A DNA stretch of 64,000 nucleotides from UBA10649 sp963700745. GTDB lineage: Bacteria > Actinomycetota > Actinomycetes > S36-B12. A program made the translations under genes and the position numbers. Within the stretch, counting starts at the first letter, position 1. Each line of letters opens with the position of its first letter. The stretch covers positions 1-64,000 of the forward strand of contig CAVOYT010000002.1 in NCBI GenBank assembly GCA_963700745.1, written 5' to 3'. Positions 38,640 through 49,265 of the stretch are shown piece by piece. Below the pieces are notes generated by a model. The model searched no databases, had not been told where the DNA came from, and worked only from the letters and a program-made list of their open reading frames with translations.

Positions 38640-39471
38640 ATGATTCGACCGAGCATGTCCAAGACGCTGTCTATCACTGTTTCGCTGGCTCTCGGCGCGC
38701 TGGCCCTCGCCGCCTGCGGATCCTCGTCGACGCTCGGCCGAGGGGACCGACGGTTCTGCTGAGGCCGCTATGGAGCTTGGCGGGACGTCGTGGAATCTGT
38801 CGTCCTACGCGGGAGCGGACGGTTCGACCGTGACGGCAACCGAGGCGCCGGACATGGCGTCGCTGACGTTCGCTGCTGATGGGTCCTGGTCCGGGTCCAC
38901 CGGATGCAACCGGATCGCGGGCACCTACACGCAGGATGGGTCGAACCTGACGATGGAATCCGGCCCGATGACGCTGGTGGCGTGCGAGGGCCCGGTCGCG
39001 GACCAGGAGCAGGCCATCGTGGCGGCACTCCCGCTCGTCGCCTCGTTCACCGGCGGCGACTCGCTGGCTCTGCTGTCCTCCGATGACTCGGTTCTGCTGA
39101 CCTACGCCGCCGGCCTGGCTGGCCTGGCCGGTACGTCGTGGCAGGCGACGGGCGTCAACAACGGCCAGGAGGCGTTCGTCATGCCGGAGGGCATCGAGGC
39201 GGCCACCGTGACGTTCGACTCCGAGGGACAGGCCAGTGGATCGGGTGGCTGCAACACCTTCAGTGGGGACTACACCACCACGGATCCCGACGGGCTCACG
39301 TTCGGCATCCTGGGGTCGACGTTCATGGCGTGTGAGGACGCGGTGATGGAGGTGGAGCAGCAGTACTTCACTGCACTTGCCAACGTGGCCACCTACCAGA
39401 TCGAAGCCGACACGCTGACGCTCCGCGACGCCTCGGGAGCCATGCAGGTGACCTTCCAGCAGGTGTCCTAG
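38640..39471 (+). CDS. Lipoprotein with two META/HslJ domains, one frameshift
   Basis: A secreted lipoprotein of about 277 aa. The lipobox LALAAC follows a hydrophobic signal (SITVSLALGALALAAC). After one extra G near 38743 the frame continues into two META-like repeats. The first has GTSWNLSSYAGADG and STGCNRIAGTYTQDG, the second GTSWQATGVNNG and SGGCNTFSGDYTTT. Each carries the paired-Cys and G-C-N pattern of HslJ proteins, which are linked to stress or secretion. The start is at 38640, or 38655. Confidence 0.8.
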
Positions 39472-39495
39472 TCCGAGGATGACTCCGTTCGGGCG

Positions 39496-40168
39496 CTAGC
39501 GCTGGCCGTAGACGTTCCGGTAGCGCTCGTTGAGCGCCGCAATGTCGGCCTTCGGGATGGGGATCGGCGTGCCGAGTTGGTGCGCAAGGTGGGTGGCTTT
39601 CGCGACCTCCTCGAGCATCACGGAGGCCTTCACGGCCGATCGCGCGTCCGTACCCACGGTGAAGGGACCGTGGTTCTGCATCAGCACCGCATCACAGTGG
39701 TGCTCGCGCAGGGTCTGGACGATGCCCTCACCGATGGCCTCGTTGCCGATCAGGGCGAACGGGCCGATCGGGATGTCGCCACCGAACTCGTCGGCCTGCA
39801 TGGTGAGAACGCAGGGGATGGCCTGGCCGCGGGCCGCCCATGCACAGGCATAGGTCGAGTGCGTGTGAACGATGCCGCCCACATCGGGCATCTCGCGGTA
39901 CACAACCGCATGCGCACCCGTGTCGGAGGACGGCGTGAGATCACCTTCCACCACCGACCCGGTGAAGTCGGTGACCACCATGCTCTCCGGGGTCAGCGCG
40001 TCGAAGTCCAGGCCGGAGGGCTTGATGACCAGGAGGTTCGTGGCCGGGCACCCGCGCGGAGACGTTGCCGGCCGTCCAGACCACCAGACCGAGGCGAGGA
40101 AGATCGCGGTTGAGCGCGCAGACCTCCTCGCGAAGTCGTCTGATGGCGGCAGTGACGGAGTCGGCCAT
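39496..40168 (-). CDS. araD: L-ribulose-5-phosphate 4-epimerase, one frameshift
   Basis: This class II aldolase-fold enzyme converts L-ribulose-5-phosphate to D-xylulose-5-phosphate. It shows the metal-binding GGIVHTHSTYACAWA, the later MQNHGPFTVG and the early TAGNVSAR phosphate site. The repaired length is about 224 aa, typical. The frame breaks near 40055 (one extra base before TNLLVIKPSG). The start ATG at 40168 is one base after the araB stop (TGACATG), so translation is coupled. aggag sits within the end of araB. Confidence 0.9.
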
Positions 40169-40169
40169 G

Positions 40170-41849
40170 TCAGGTCTCCTGTCCTGATGCGATCGCCCTC
40201 TTGCGGGCCTTGAGCCGGTGCATGACGTCGTTGGCTCCGCGACCGAAGTAGTCATGCAGCAGCAGGTACTCCGCGTAGAGCGCGTCGTACGCCTCGGCCA
40301 CGTCAGGGATTGGGCTGGTACACGCCCTTGTCGGAGTGCCCCATGGCCTTCGACGCGGCGAGGACGTCCGGGTACGCGCCGGCGGCCACGGCGGCGTGGA
40401 TCGCCGACCCGAGTGCCGGTCCCTGCGCCGACGCGATCGTGCTCAGCGGCAGCTTGGTGATGTCCGCGTAGAGCTGCATGAGGAAGCGGTTCTTCAGCAG
40501 GCCCCCGGCGATCACGAGTTCCGTGACGGGCACGCCGGACTCGTTGAAGGATTCGACGATGCGTCGCGTGCCGAAGGCGGTCGCCTCGAGCAGTGCCCGG
40601 TACTGGTCTTCCGGTCGCGTCAGCAGGGTCTGGCCGACGATGACGCCGGACAGCTCGTGGTCGACCAGGATCGACCGGTTGCCGCTGTGCCAGTCCAGGG
40701 CGACCAGGCCGTGCTCGCCCACCTGCTGCGCCTCGGCCAGTTCGGTGAGGTACTCATGCAGGCCGTGGCCGCGTTCGGCCGCAGCCGCCGCATAGTCGGC
40801 CGGAACGCAGTTGTCGACGAACCAGCCGAAGATGTCGCCGACGCCGCTCTGCCCCGCCTCGTATCCCCACAGCCCCTCGGTGATGCCCCCATCGACGACT
40901 CCGCACATCGCCGGGAACCTCGTTGAGCGCATCGCCGTTCATGACGTGGCAGGTGGAGGTGCCCATGATGGCCACCATCTGGCCCGGCTCGACCGCCTGT
41001 GCAGCCGGGGCCGTCACATGGGCATCGACGTTGCCGACGGCCACGGCGATGCCCTTCGGGCAGGCCCGTCCACTGGGCGGCCTGGGCCGTCAGCCGTGCC
41101 GGCGCGATCGCCGAGCTGTCCGATCGGGTGCGAGACCTTGTCGGCGACGAAGCCGGCGAAGTCTGGGTTGAGGGCAGCGAGGAAGTCCTCGGATGGGTAC
41201 TGGCCGTCCTGCAGGATGCCCTTGTAGCCGGCGGTGCAGGCGTTGCGGACGTACTCGCCGCACAGCTGCCACACGATCCAGTCGGCCGCCTCGACCCACT
41301 TGTCCATCTCGGCATAGACCCCGGGTGCCTCTTCCAGGATCTGCAGGCCCTTCGCGAACTCCCACTCCGAGGAGATGAGGCCGCCGTACCGATTGATCCA
41401 CCATTCACCCCGCGCATGGGCCAGATCGTTGATGCGGTCGGCCTGCGGCTGCGCCGCGTGGTGCTTCCACAGCTTCACGTACGCGTGCGGGTCGCCCGCC
41501 AGTTCAGGCAGTTCGCACAGCGGGAGTGCCGTCGGACTTGACCGGCACCATCGTGCACGCGGTGAAGTCGGTCCCGATGCCGATCACCTGCGTGGGGTCG
41601 ATGCCGGCCTGTCGAACGGCGGCCGGGACGGCGTTCCTCAGCACATCCACATAGTCCTGCGGCACCTGGAGGGCCCAGTCCGGACCCAGTCGGGTCCGGC
41701 CGTCGGGGAGCACGCGGTCCAGCACGCCGTGCTCGTATTCGTGAGTTGCGGTTACCGAGCTCGGCGCCGTCACTGACGCGCACCACCAGCGCCCTGCCGG
41801 AGAGGGACCCGAAGTCCACGCCGACAACGAAACGATCGTCAACATTCAC
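40170..41849 (-). CDS. araB: L-ribulokinase, six frameshifts
   Basis: An FGGY-family kinase of about 558 aa that phosphorylates L-ribulose. The N-terminal VGVDFGSLSGRALVVRVSDG and GIGTDFTACTMVPVKSDGTP are AraB-specific, as is the C-terminal VIAGGLLKNRFLMQLYADIT. Breaks near 41752, 41523, 41098, 41062, 40927 and 40310 are each repaired by removing one base. The start GTG at 41849 follows aggaggggc. No araA (arabinose isomerase) is present nearby, so the isomerase must be elsewhere or the pathway may start from ribulose or ribitol. Confidence 0.9.
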
Positions 41850-41902
41850 GATCTTGTGCCCCTCCTGCTATCCCGGACCCCGTGGGCGCTCACATTCTGG
41901 CC

Positions 41903-42799
41903 TCACTCGGTCGAGGAGCCCGCATCGACCCGCAGGCCCACGCTGGATTCGCTGTGGGCCCTGCGGACGACGATGTCGCCCGCACTCGTCTGGGCGGTCA
42001 TCGTCATGGTTGCCTCGTCGGACTGCGGTCGATCGGTCGGGTCGAGCTCATTGATGACCGATCCGAACGAGGTATGCAGGTCAAGGCGCGCAGCGGTGCC
42101 GGCGGCGATGCCGACCTCGATGCGGCCGAGGGCGGTCCTGAGGTCGACGGTCCCGCGCTCGGCTCGCGCGACGCGGAGGTCGCCGTTGGCGGTGGCGAGG
42201 GTCACGTCACCTCGTGCGCACTCGACCGACACGCTTCCGTTGGACGACTTCACCTTGACGTCGGCGCCGACGGTGCCGAGCCAGGTGTCTCCGTTGGAGT
42301 TCTTGATCTTGGTGCTCCCGTCGACCTGTGCGAGGCGGACGGCTCCTGATCCCGTGACACACGTCGCGTTCCCCGAGACGTGTCCCGCCGAGAGGACGCC
42401 CAGTCCCGTGACAAGGTCAACGGACGCGGCATCGCTGACCTGGACGTCGCCAGCGCCCGACCTGATGTGGCATTCGCCGAGTCGCCCGTCAGCGAACACG
42501 CGACCCAGGCCCGTGGCGGCGTTGATGTGGGAGTCCGACGGAGTCCTGACGACCAATTGGACGGACCCCGGCTTCCGCAGGAGGCCGATGCCGCGGCCCT
42601 TGGAACCGATCACGCGCAAGGTGCCGTCGGCGAATTCAACCCGCGTCTGTTCCGCGGCGGCGATGTCCGCCTCGTGCGACGGGTTGCTGGCCGTGACATC
42701 CACGACGGTGTCCTCGCGGTCGCTTGCTTCGATGCGGACGTCGCCGTTGGGGAGTTCGATCGTGACGCTGATCGCCGTAGCGGTGGGGTAGGTGGGCAT
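41903..42799 (-). CDS. DUF4097 beta-solenoid protein
   Basis: An intact 298-aa protein, rich in short beta strands, of the DUF4097/adhesin-like group (repeating units such as IKNSNGDTWLGTVGADVKVK and SNGSVSVECARGDVTLATAN). There is no signal peptide and no membrane anchor, so it is probably cytoplasmic. The start ATG at 42799 follows aggagcacac. It lies 69 bp downstream of a ribbon-helix-helix gene and is likely in one operon with it. The function is unknown. Confidence 0.8.
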   Translation of the reverse strand: MPTYPTATAISVTIELPNGDVRIEASDREDTVVDVTASNPSHEADIAAAEQTRVEFADGTLRVIGSKGRGIGLLRKPGSVQLVVRTPSDSHINAATGLGRVFADGRLGECHIRSGAGDVQVSDAASVDLVTGLGVLSAGHVSGNATCVTGSGAVRLAQVDGSTKIKNSNGDTWLGTVGADVKVKSSNGSVSVECARGDVTLATANGDLRVARAERGTVDLRTALGRIEVGIAAGTAARLDLHTSFGSVINELDPTDRPQSDEATMTMTAQTSAGDIVVRRAHSESSVGLRVDAGSSTE

Positions 42800-42868
42800 G
42801 TGTGCTCCTGTGGTTTGGTGTGGATGAGGTCGCCGTTGGAGTGGAACTGGGAATGGCAGGGGCCAGGG

Positions 42869-43381
42869 CTAGTGCACCCACCCGGTGAGGCGATCCCCGC
42901 CGCGCCGGCTGCGACTCGGCGAGGCTGCGGAAGCCGCGTTGGGGAGGGCTGCCGCAGCGGCACGGACCAGCCAGGCGTTGACCGAGAGCCCGGTTTGGCG
43001 GGCGGCGTCCTCGATGTGGGACTTCAGCTCGTCGGCCAGGCGAAGGTTGATCCGTGTCATGGTCGCGTCATCCCCGTCGGACGGCTGCCAGGCCGGCGCC
43101 TCGGGCTGCGGCTCCGCTTCCGGCTCGGCCGTCGGGTCGATTGGCGCCGTTACGACGAACTCCGGCTCCCGTCCACGCAGCCGCACTTCGACGGAGCCGG
43201 GGGCGAGCTCGCGGGTGATCTCCGCGGCCGCGCTGGACAGGGCATCGAGGAGTGCAAGGCGGATGGCTGACTCCAGCGGCGCCATCAGCTGCTCGGCGAG
43301 CAGCCGGGCGTCCTCGCCCCTCACCTCCGCGGCCATCGTGATTTCGTCGCGCAGCTCCTGGATGTACGGGTTGAGATCCAT
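42869..43381 (-). CDS. Ribbon-helix-helix (HicB/Arc-like) DNA-binding protein
   Basis: A 170-aa protein. The C-terminal part carries an RHH motif (MTRINLRLADELKSHIEDAA, then TGLSVNAWLVRAAAAAL). The N-terminal 80 residues are helical (MDLNPYIQELRDEITMAAEV), joined by a Pro/Glu-rich linker, and end in a basic tail. I chose the ATG at 43381; an upstream frame would run through the operator palindrome. It probably represses its own operon with the DUF4097 gene, much as antitoxins do. I see no toxin gene beside it. Confidence 0.75.
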   Translation of the reverse strand: MDLNPYIQELRDEITMAAEVRGEDARLLAEQLMAPLESAIRLALLDALSSAAAEITRELAPGSVEVRLRGREPEFVVTAPIDPTAEPEAEPQPEAPAWQPSDGDDATMTRINLRLADELKSHIEDAARQTGLSVNAWLVRAAAAALPNAASAASPSRSRRGGDRLTGWVH

Positions 43382-43391
43382 GGCATCAATG

Positions 43392-43431
43392 TGGCACCAA
43401 TATGGTGCCATGTCAAGCCATACTGGTGCCA
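43392..43431. promoter_or_regulatory. Palindromic operator pair upstream of the RHH-DUF4097 operon
   Basis: The perfect inverted repeat tggcacca-ata-tggtgcca (43392-43410) is followed by a partial second copy. The reverse complement of 43418-43431 reads tggcaccagtatgg. Both lie 10-50 bp upstream of the RHH start. They are good candidates for autoregulation by the RHH protein. They are also 75-115 bp upstream of the divergent gene at 43507. Confidence 0.6.
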
Positions 43432-43506
43432 CGGGAGTCCTCGGTCTGCGGCAGCGATACCTTCGGCCCGGAACGACACCGATGACGGACCGCCCCGGAG
43501 GCCCAG

Positions 43507-46500
43507 ATGACCGCAGGTGTGAATGGCACCAACCAGGGCGGTTCTGCGCCGCAGCCCGCGGACGGGTTCGTGGACCTCTTCGGACGGCGGTTCTTCCGGA
43601 TCGACGATCCTGACCGGCTCGAGCCCTTCTTCATGACGGTCGTCGGGTCCGCGGACACCTGGCTCTTCGTGTCCAGCACGGGCGGGGTGACCGCCGGGCG
43701 GGTGCAGCCGGACTCGGCCCTGTTCCCGTACTACACCGATGACAAGGTCACCGAGAGTGCAGGGCGGACCGGCGGAGTGAGTCTCCTGCGGATCGCAACG
43801 GCGGGAGCCGGGGAGGTGCTGTGGGGACCCTTCGCGCCGAATCGGCCTCTGGCACAGGGCACGCACCAGCAGTTGTACAAGGACGTCGCTGGCACAGCGC
43901 TCGTGTTCGAGGAAGCCCGGAGTGATCTCGGCCTCCGGCTGCGGGTCACCTGGCAGACGGGCAGCAGGTTCGGCATCGTGCGCACGTGCGAACTGACGAA
44001 CATCGGTGACGCGCCCGCAGACATCGAGCTCGTGGACGGCCTGGTGAACGTGCTGCCGGCCGGTGTCGACGTAGGCGTGCAGATCCGGCTGAGCAATCTC
44101 CTCGATGCGTACAAGCGATCCGAGGTGGACGAGGAGACCGGTCTGGGCATGTTCTGGCTGAGCTCGCGCCTGACCGACCTCGCGGAGCCCAGTGAATCCC
44201 TGCACGCCAATGTCGCGTGGCACGTCGGGCTCGGGCCCGTCGACCACCTTGCTTCCACGAGCCAGCTCCCAGGCCTTCTCCACGGTGAGCCCGTGCAGCC
44301 GGAGCACGACGTCCGCGGTCAGCGTGGTGCCTATCTCGTGCACACCCGGATCGCCCTCGCCCCTGGAGAGGGCAGGACATGGAGCATCGTCGGCGATGTC
44401 GAGCAGGATGCCGCCGACGTCGTGGCGCTGCGCGATCTGCTCACGCGCCCCGCGGAGCTGCAGCGCATGCTCGATGCGGATGTGCGGGACAGCCGTGCCG
44501 CACTTGAACGCATCGTGGCGTCGGCGGACGGACTGCAGGCCACCGGAGACGAGCTCGCGACGGCGCACCATCTGGCCAACGTGCTGTTCAACGTGATGCG
44601 CGGCGGTGTGCCCGTCGACGGCTACCGGATCGAGTCCCGCGACGTGCGCGCCTTCGTCGCGGAGCGCAGTCCGCTGACGGCCTCTCGTCGGGCCGCGTTC
44701 TTCGACGAACTGCCTGATGCCCTGACGATCGGAGAGCTGCTCGATCGAGCCCGGGCCAGCGGGGACGCCGATCTGCTGCGCCTGTCGTTGGAGTACCTCC
44801 CGCTGACGTTCAGCCGCCGGCATGGAGATCCGTCGCGGCCCTGGAACAGCTTCCGGCATCGCCCTGCGCGACGCGAACGGCGATCCGCGGCTGAACTACG
44901 AGGGCAACTGGCGCGACATCTTCCAGAACTGGGAGGCGCTGGCATGGTCCTTCCCGGAGTACCTCGAGTCGATGGTGACCGTCTTCCTGGACGCCACCAC
45001 GCCGGACGGGTACAACCCGTACCGGATCTCCCGCTCCGGCATCGACTGGGAGGTCCCGGAGCCGGAGAACCCGTGGGCCAACATCGGCTACTGGAGCGAT
45101 CACCAGATCGTCTACCTGCTTCGCCTGCTCGAGACGTCGGCGCGCTTCCACCCCCAACGCCTTCGGGATCTGCTCGATGCCGCGGTGTTCACCCACGCCG
45201 ACGTGCCGTACCGGATCGCCTCGTACTCGCAGATCCGCCGCGATCCCACCGCGACGATCACCTACGACGACGACCACGCTGCCGTGATCGAGGCCCGGTT
45301 GGTGGAGGAGGGCGCTGACGGAAGGCTGGTGCACGGGCCCGACGGTGACCTGATCCGCGTCACGCTGGCCGAGAAACTGCTCCTCCTGCCACTGGCGAAG
45401 CTCGTCAACCTGGTGCCGGACGGCGGGATCTGGATGAACACCCAGCGCCCGGAGTGGAACGACGCCAACAACGCCCTCGTCGGTCGAGGCCTCTCCGTGG
45501 TGACCCTCGCCCAGCTCCGGCGCTACCTGGAGTTCGTGCGAACGCTGATCACCGAGGACGCGCACGTGACCGAGGAACTCGGTGAGCTGCTCGCCGCTGT
45601 GTCACGAGTCCTGCGAAGACCATCGCCCGGATCTGGAGGGTGGCTTCGATGACGAATCCCGGCGGGCCTTCATGGACGACATGGGCGCTGCGGGCGAGGC
45701 GTACCGGGAGCGGGTCTATGCCGGCTTCAGCGGCCGGCGCACCGTCCTCGCGGCCGCACAGATCCAGGCGTTCGTGGCTGCCGCGGAGGCCTACGTCGAC
45801 ACGAGCGTGCGGGCCAACGCGCGAGCGGATGCGCTGTACCACTCCTACAACATCCTCGATCTCGCTGACGGTGTCGCACGGATCCGTCGCCTGCCGGAGA
45901 TGCTGGAGGGGCAGGTGGCGGTGCTGGCCAGCGGACTGCTCGGTGCCGAGGAGTCCCTGGCGCTGCTGGCCGGACTGCGTGCCAGCGATCTGTACCGCGC
46001 CGACCAGCACAGCTATCTGCTCTACCCGGACCGGGACCTGCCAGGATTCCTCGGCCGCAACCGGTTCCCGGCGGATCGGGCGAGCGACTGCCCGATCGTC
46101 GAGGCGCTGATCGAGACGGGTGACCGCAGCCTCGTGGTCCGCGACGTGAACGGCGACCTGCACTTCGCCGCCGGGATCCGGAACGCCCGGGACGTGGAAT
46201 CGATGCTCGACCGTCTTGCGGCGGACCCGGACCTCAGCAGCGCCGCGGAGTCCAGCCGTGCCGAGCTGCTGGCGATCTTCGAGGAGGTCTTCAGCCATGC
46301 CGAGTTCACGGGCCGCTCCGGGTCCTTCTTCGCCTACGAGGGCCTCGGCAGCATCTACTGGCACATGGTGTCCAAGCTCCTGCTTGCGGTTCAGGAGACG
46401 CTGGAACGAGCCGTCGCCTCGGGCGAGACCGCCTCGACCGTGCAGTCACTGATCGCGGCCTACGAGGACGTCCGTGCCGGACTCGGCTACTGCAAGTCGC

Positions 46501-46968
46501 CCGAGGTGTACGGGGCGTTCCCGACGGATCCCTACTCGCACACGCCGGCCGGACACGGCGCCCGGCAGCCGGGAATGACGGGACAGGTCAAGGAGGAGGT
46601 GCTCACGCGCCTCGGCGAGCTCGGCCTGCGGGTCGAGGACGGGTCCATCGTGTTCCGACCACTCCAGCTTCGGGAATCCGAGTGGACGCGAGCGCCCGTC
46701 TCGTTCGACTACGTGGACGCCCTCGGTGAGAGCGGGACCGTCGAATTGCCCGAAGGCGCGCTGGCGTTCACGTTCTGCCAGGTGCCGATCACGTACGCCC
46801 GGGCCGATTCCCTCGAGGTACGAGTGCATCTGAAGGACGGCACGGTGGTCGACTGTCCGGACGCGCGCATCGACCGCGGGCTGAGTGACAGCATCTTCCG
46901 ACGGCTCGGAGAGGTCAGACCGCATCGAGGTCCGATACCCGGCGGCGTCGCTAGGCGCCTACTGCTAG
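43507..46968 (+). CDS. Very large glycosidase/phosphorylase-like protein, three frameshifts
   Basis: A protein of about 1153 aa without signal peptide. The N-terminal third is beta-rich (ALFPYYTDDKVTESAGRTGG), as in GH94-like and GH63-like sandwich domains. The middle resembles an (alpha/alpha)6 barrel: SRRHGDPSRPWNSF, LNYEGNWRDIFQNWEALAWS, ANIGYWSDHQIVYLLRLLET and WMNTQRPEWNDANNALVG. The C-terminal part has GLGSIYWHMVSKLLLAVQE and GYCKSPEVYGAFPTDPYSHT. Breaks near 44853, 45617 and 46920 are repaired to an end at 46968 (AASLGAYC). It overlaps the convergent gene by a shared CTAG. The substrate is unknown; sugar phosphorolysis is possible. Confidence 0.6.
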
Positions 46969-47869
46969 CGGTGCGCGCGATGAACTGGTACGATGTCCTT
47001 CTTGTAGCGGTGCAGGAGCCGGTCACAGCCGTCCGCGATGGAGGCATCGACCTTCTGCGCACTTCGGCGCGCCCTTGCCCTTGTGCGAGAAGTAGAACCC
47101 CGCCGGCCAGTACTGGTTCATGTCGAGCACCATGGCTCGCTCGACGCCAGCATCGACCAGTGCGTCGGCCAGGTCGACGGCGCGGATGTTCGCGCCCATG
47201 GCGTACACGATGGACCCGTCCGCGCGCTGGCCGACCGCCGACCTCGACTCGCGTGGGCCCTTGTCCGTGGTCGGTCCCCACACGGAGAAGTCGTTGGGGT
47301 TGGTCACCTGTGACTTCCCCTTGTCGACCATGAGGTCGATGTTCTGGCGCACCGACTCGACCTCCTTGCTCATGCGGAGGTCGCGCCCCCACTTGCCGAT
47401 CATGATCGAGCCGTCCTTGAACGTGACGGCGCTCGCGCGCCCCTTCACCAAGGGTGCGACCGTGGTTCCTCGGTAGTAGTAGCCACCCCTTGTGTGCGTC
47501 ATCTTGAAGGCCCCGTTGAAGTTGGCGACGACGTCCGGCCAGTACTTCGTCGAGAGGCCGCCTCCGCTGTTCGGTCCGCCCGGATCCTCGTAGCCGGGCG
47601 AGTAGAGCGCGCGCGCCAGGGTGGTGTCGATCCACAGCAGCGACACCGTGGCGCCCCCCTTCTGCGCGCGTGCGAGATACGTCGCGGCGTACACCGTCGA
47701 CCTTGGTGCCGACCGGCTTGAACGTGCCCCCGGAGCCCTTGAGTGTCGGCGCCGTCAGGTGCGACCCGACCGAGGGTGGCTTCGGGTCGGCGTGGGCCGG
47801 GGCGAGGGTCACTGCAGCGCTGAACAGCAGGCAGGCCGAAATCAGGGCAGCCTTGGGGCCGGCACTCAT
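46965..47869 (-). CDS. Secreted phosphodiester glycosidase-domain (NAGPA-like) protein, two frameshifts
   Basis: An exported protein of about 300 aa. The Sec signal is AALISACLLFSAAVTLAPAHA. The body matches the phosphodiester glycosidase domain (NFNGAFKMTHTRGGYYYRG; VERAMVLDMNQYWPAGFYF), which removes sugars linked through phosphodiesters, for example in cell-wall or glycan decoration. Breaks near 47698 and 47048 are repaired to end at 46965 (LLHRYKKDIVPVHRAHR). The start ATG is at 47869. It follows a YrhK-like gene on the same strand. Confidence 0.75.
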
Positions 47870-47913
47870 GCGATCTACCCCTCCCACGATCAGAACGGCA
47901 TCGTATCCCCGCT

Positions 47914-48726
47914 TCAGCGGGGATCGGCCGCGATGTCCGTGGCCGCCATCCGCCCTTCGGGCATCATCAGCAGGGCCCCCACGAGGAAGCACACGGCGCC
48001 GAGGAAGGTGCCGCCGTTGGCCCACGCGGCACTGAGCAACGACCCGGATGTCGTCGTGTAGGCACCGATCGCCGACAAACCGAAGAAGAAGGAGCCCCAC
48101 AGGTTCAGTGCGGTGATGTGCCAGTCGCGTTTGCCGGGTCGCCACGACCACCATCGATGCCCCGCCTCGGCGAACGCGATGAACGACGCGACCAGGAAGC
48201 ACACGGAGCCGATGGCGTCCGGACGCCAGATGACCTGGTTGACGTCGGAGGCCGGGACGTCGAGGAGTGCGCGAAAGGTGGTCGCATTGAAGGCCAGGGT
48301 TCCGACCAGCTGGATCGAGGCGGCCCAGAACCCCATGTGGTGCGGCGCCCAGCCGAACCAGCGGTGGTCGGCCTCCCGGACGACCTGGACGTACGTGAGG
48401 TAGGCAGCCGTCGTGAAGAAGAGCGAGCCGATGAAGAAGGTGACGGCGGTCGCCGTGTTTCCCACCGCGTTCACGTACGCCGGGATGGGGCCGAGGACGA
48501 AGCAGGACGACCCGATGACGAAGAGCAGGCCGATCCACCACGTCATGCCTCGATGCCCCGGGCCAGCGTCAGCCCTGCGGTGGCGTCGCGCCTCCCAGTG
48601 GACCGACGAGCCGTCCGGCAGCGAGTAGTGGATGTCCGTGACGAAGGGGCGAGGTCCATCGATGACCACCCCCGATGCACCCGGAGGCAGCGTGATGGGC
48701 AGGTTGCCTTGGCTTCGCTGGCTCAC
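47914..48726 (-). CDS. YrhK-domain membrane protein
   Basis: An intact 270-aa protein with about seven membrane segments and two YrhK-like units (WWIGLLFVIGSSCFVLGPIP; IWRPDAIGSVCFLVASFIAF). The N-terminal 60 residues are soluble. The YrhK domain occurs in small membrane proteins of unknown function. It is divergent from the small membrane gene at 48823 and upstream of the phosphodiester glycosidase gene, 44 bp away. Confidence 0.75.
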   Translation of the reverse strand: MSQRSQGNLPITLPPGASGVVIDGPRPFVTDIHYSLPDGSSVHWEARRHRRADAGPGHRGMTWWIGLLFVIGSSCFVLGPIPAYVNAVGNTATAVTFFIGSLFFTTAAYLTYVQVVREADHRWFGWAPHHMGFWAASIQLVGTLAFNATTFRALLDVPASDVNQVIWRPDAIGSVCFLVASFIAFAEAGHRWWSWRPGKRDWHITALNLWGSFFFGLSAIGAYTTTSGSLLSAAWANGGTFLGAVCFLVGALLMMPEGRMAATDIAADPR

Positions 48727-48822
48727 TGTTCAAGACTCGCATCACTTGTCACTGCTGCTCCCGCGGAGTGCTGACCGGCGGCCCGAGGCTATCGCGGTGA
48801 GGAACAGGTCCCGGAGGTAGCG

Positions 48823-49254
48823 GTGACTGACAACGCCTATCCCGTGCCCCAATCGGCCCCACCCTCGGCGTACGAGCTGACCAGCGGGGACATCGGCGTG
48901 ACGAGGACGCAGATCGTCACGCCCAATGGCGTCGCACCGCTTCGCGGATCCCAGTGGATCGTTCTCGACCAGACGACAACGAGCACGCGGATCCCTCCGT
49001 ACGCCATCGTCTTGGCCGTCGTCTTCGCGGTGTTCTGCCTGCTCGGGCTCCTCTTTCTCCTGATCAACGAGACGGTCATCACGGGCTACGTCAACGTGTC
49101 GGTGCGGTCCGGAAACCTGAGTCACACGACCCAGATCCCCGTCTACAACGCCCAGACCGTTGCGGGCGTGCGCGCCGCGACGGCGCACGCCCAGTCGATG
49201 GCTGCACTCGCGGGCCATGGCGAGGACGACCGGCGCCACCACCCGGGTCGCTAG
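48823..49254 (+). CDS. Single-span membrane protein preceding an ABC transporter
   Basis: A 143-aa protein with a soluble N-terminus, one strong helix (YAIVLAVVFAVFCLLGLLFL, about residues 59-80) and a polar C-terminus. It starts at the GTG at 48823, with ggaggt upstream. It lies 11 bp before the ABC ATPase gene, so it is probably an accessory or sensor subunit of that transporter. I do not recognise the family. Confidence 0.65.
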   Translation: MTDNAYPVPQSAPPSAYELTSGDIGVTRTQIVTPNGVAPLRGSQWIVLDQTTTSTRIPPYAIVLAVVFAVFCLLGLLFLLINETVITGYVNVSVRSGNLSHTTQIPVYNAQTVAGVRAATAHAQSMAALAGHGEDDRRHHPGR

Positions 49255-49265
49255 GAGGAGTCACC

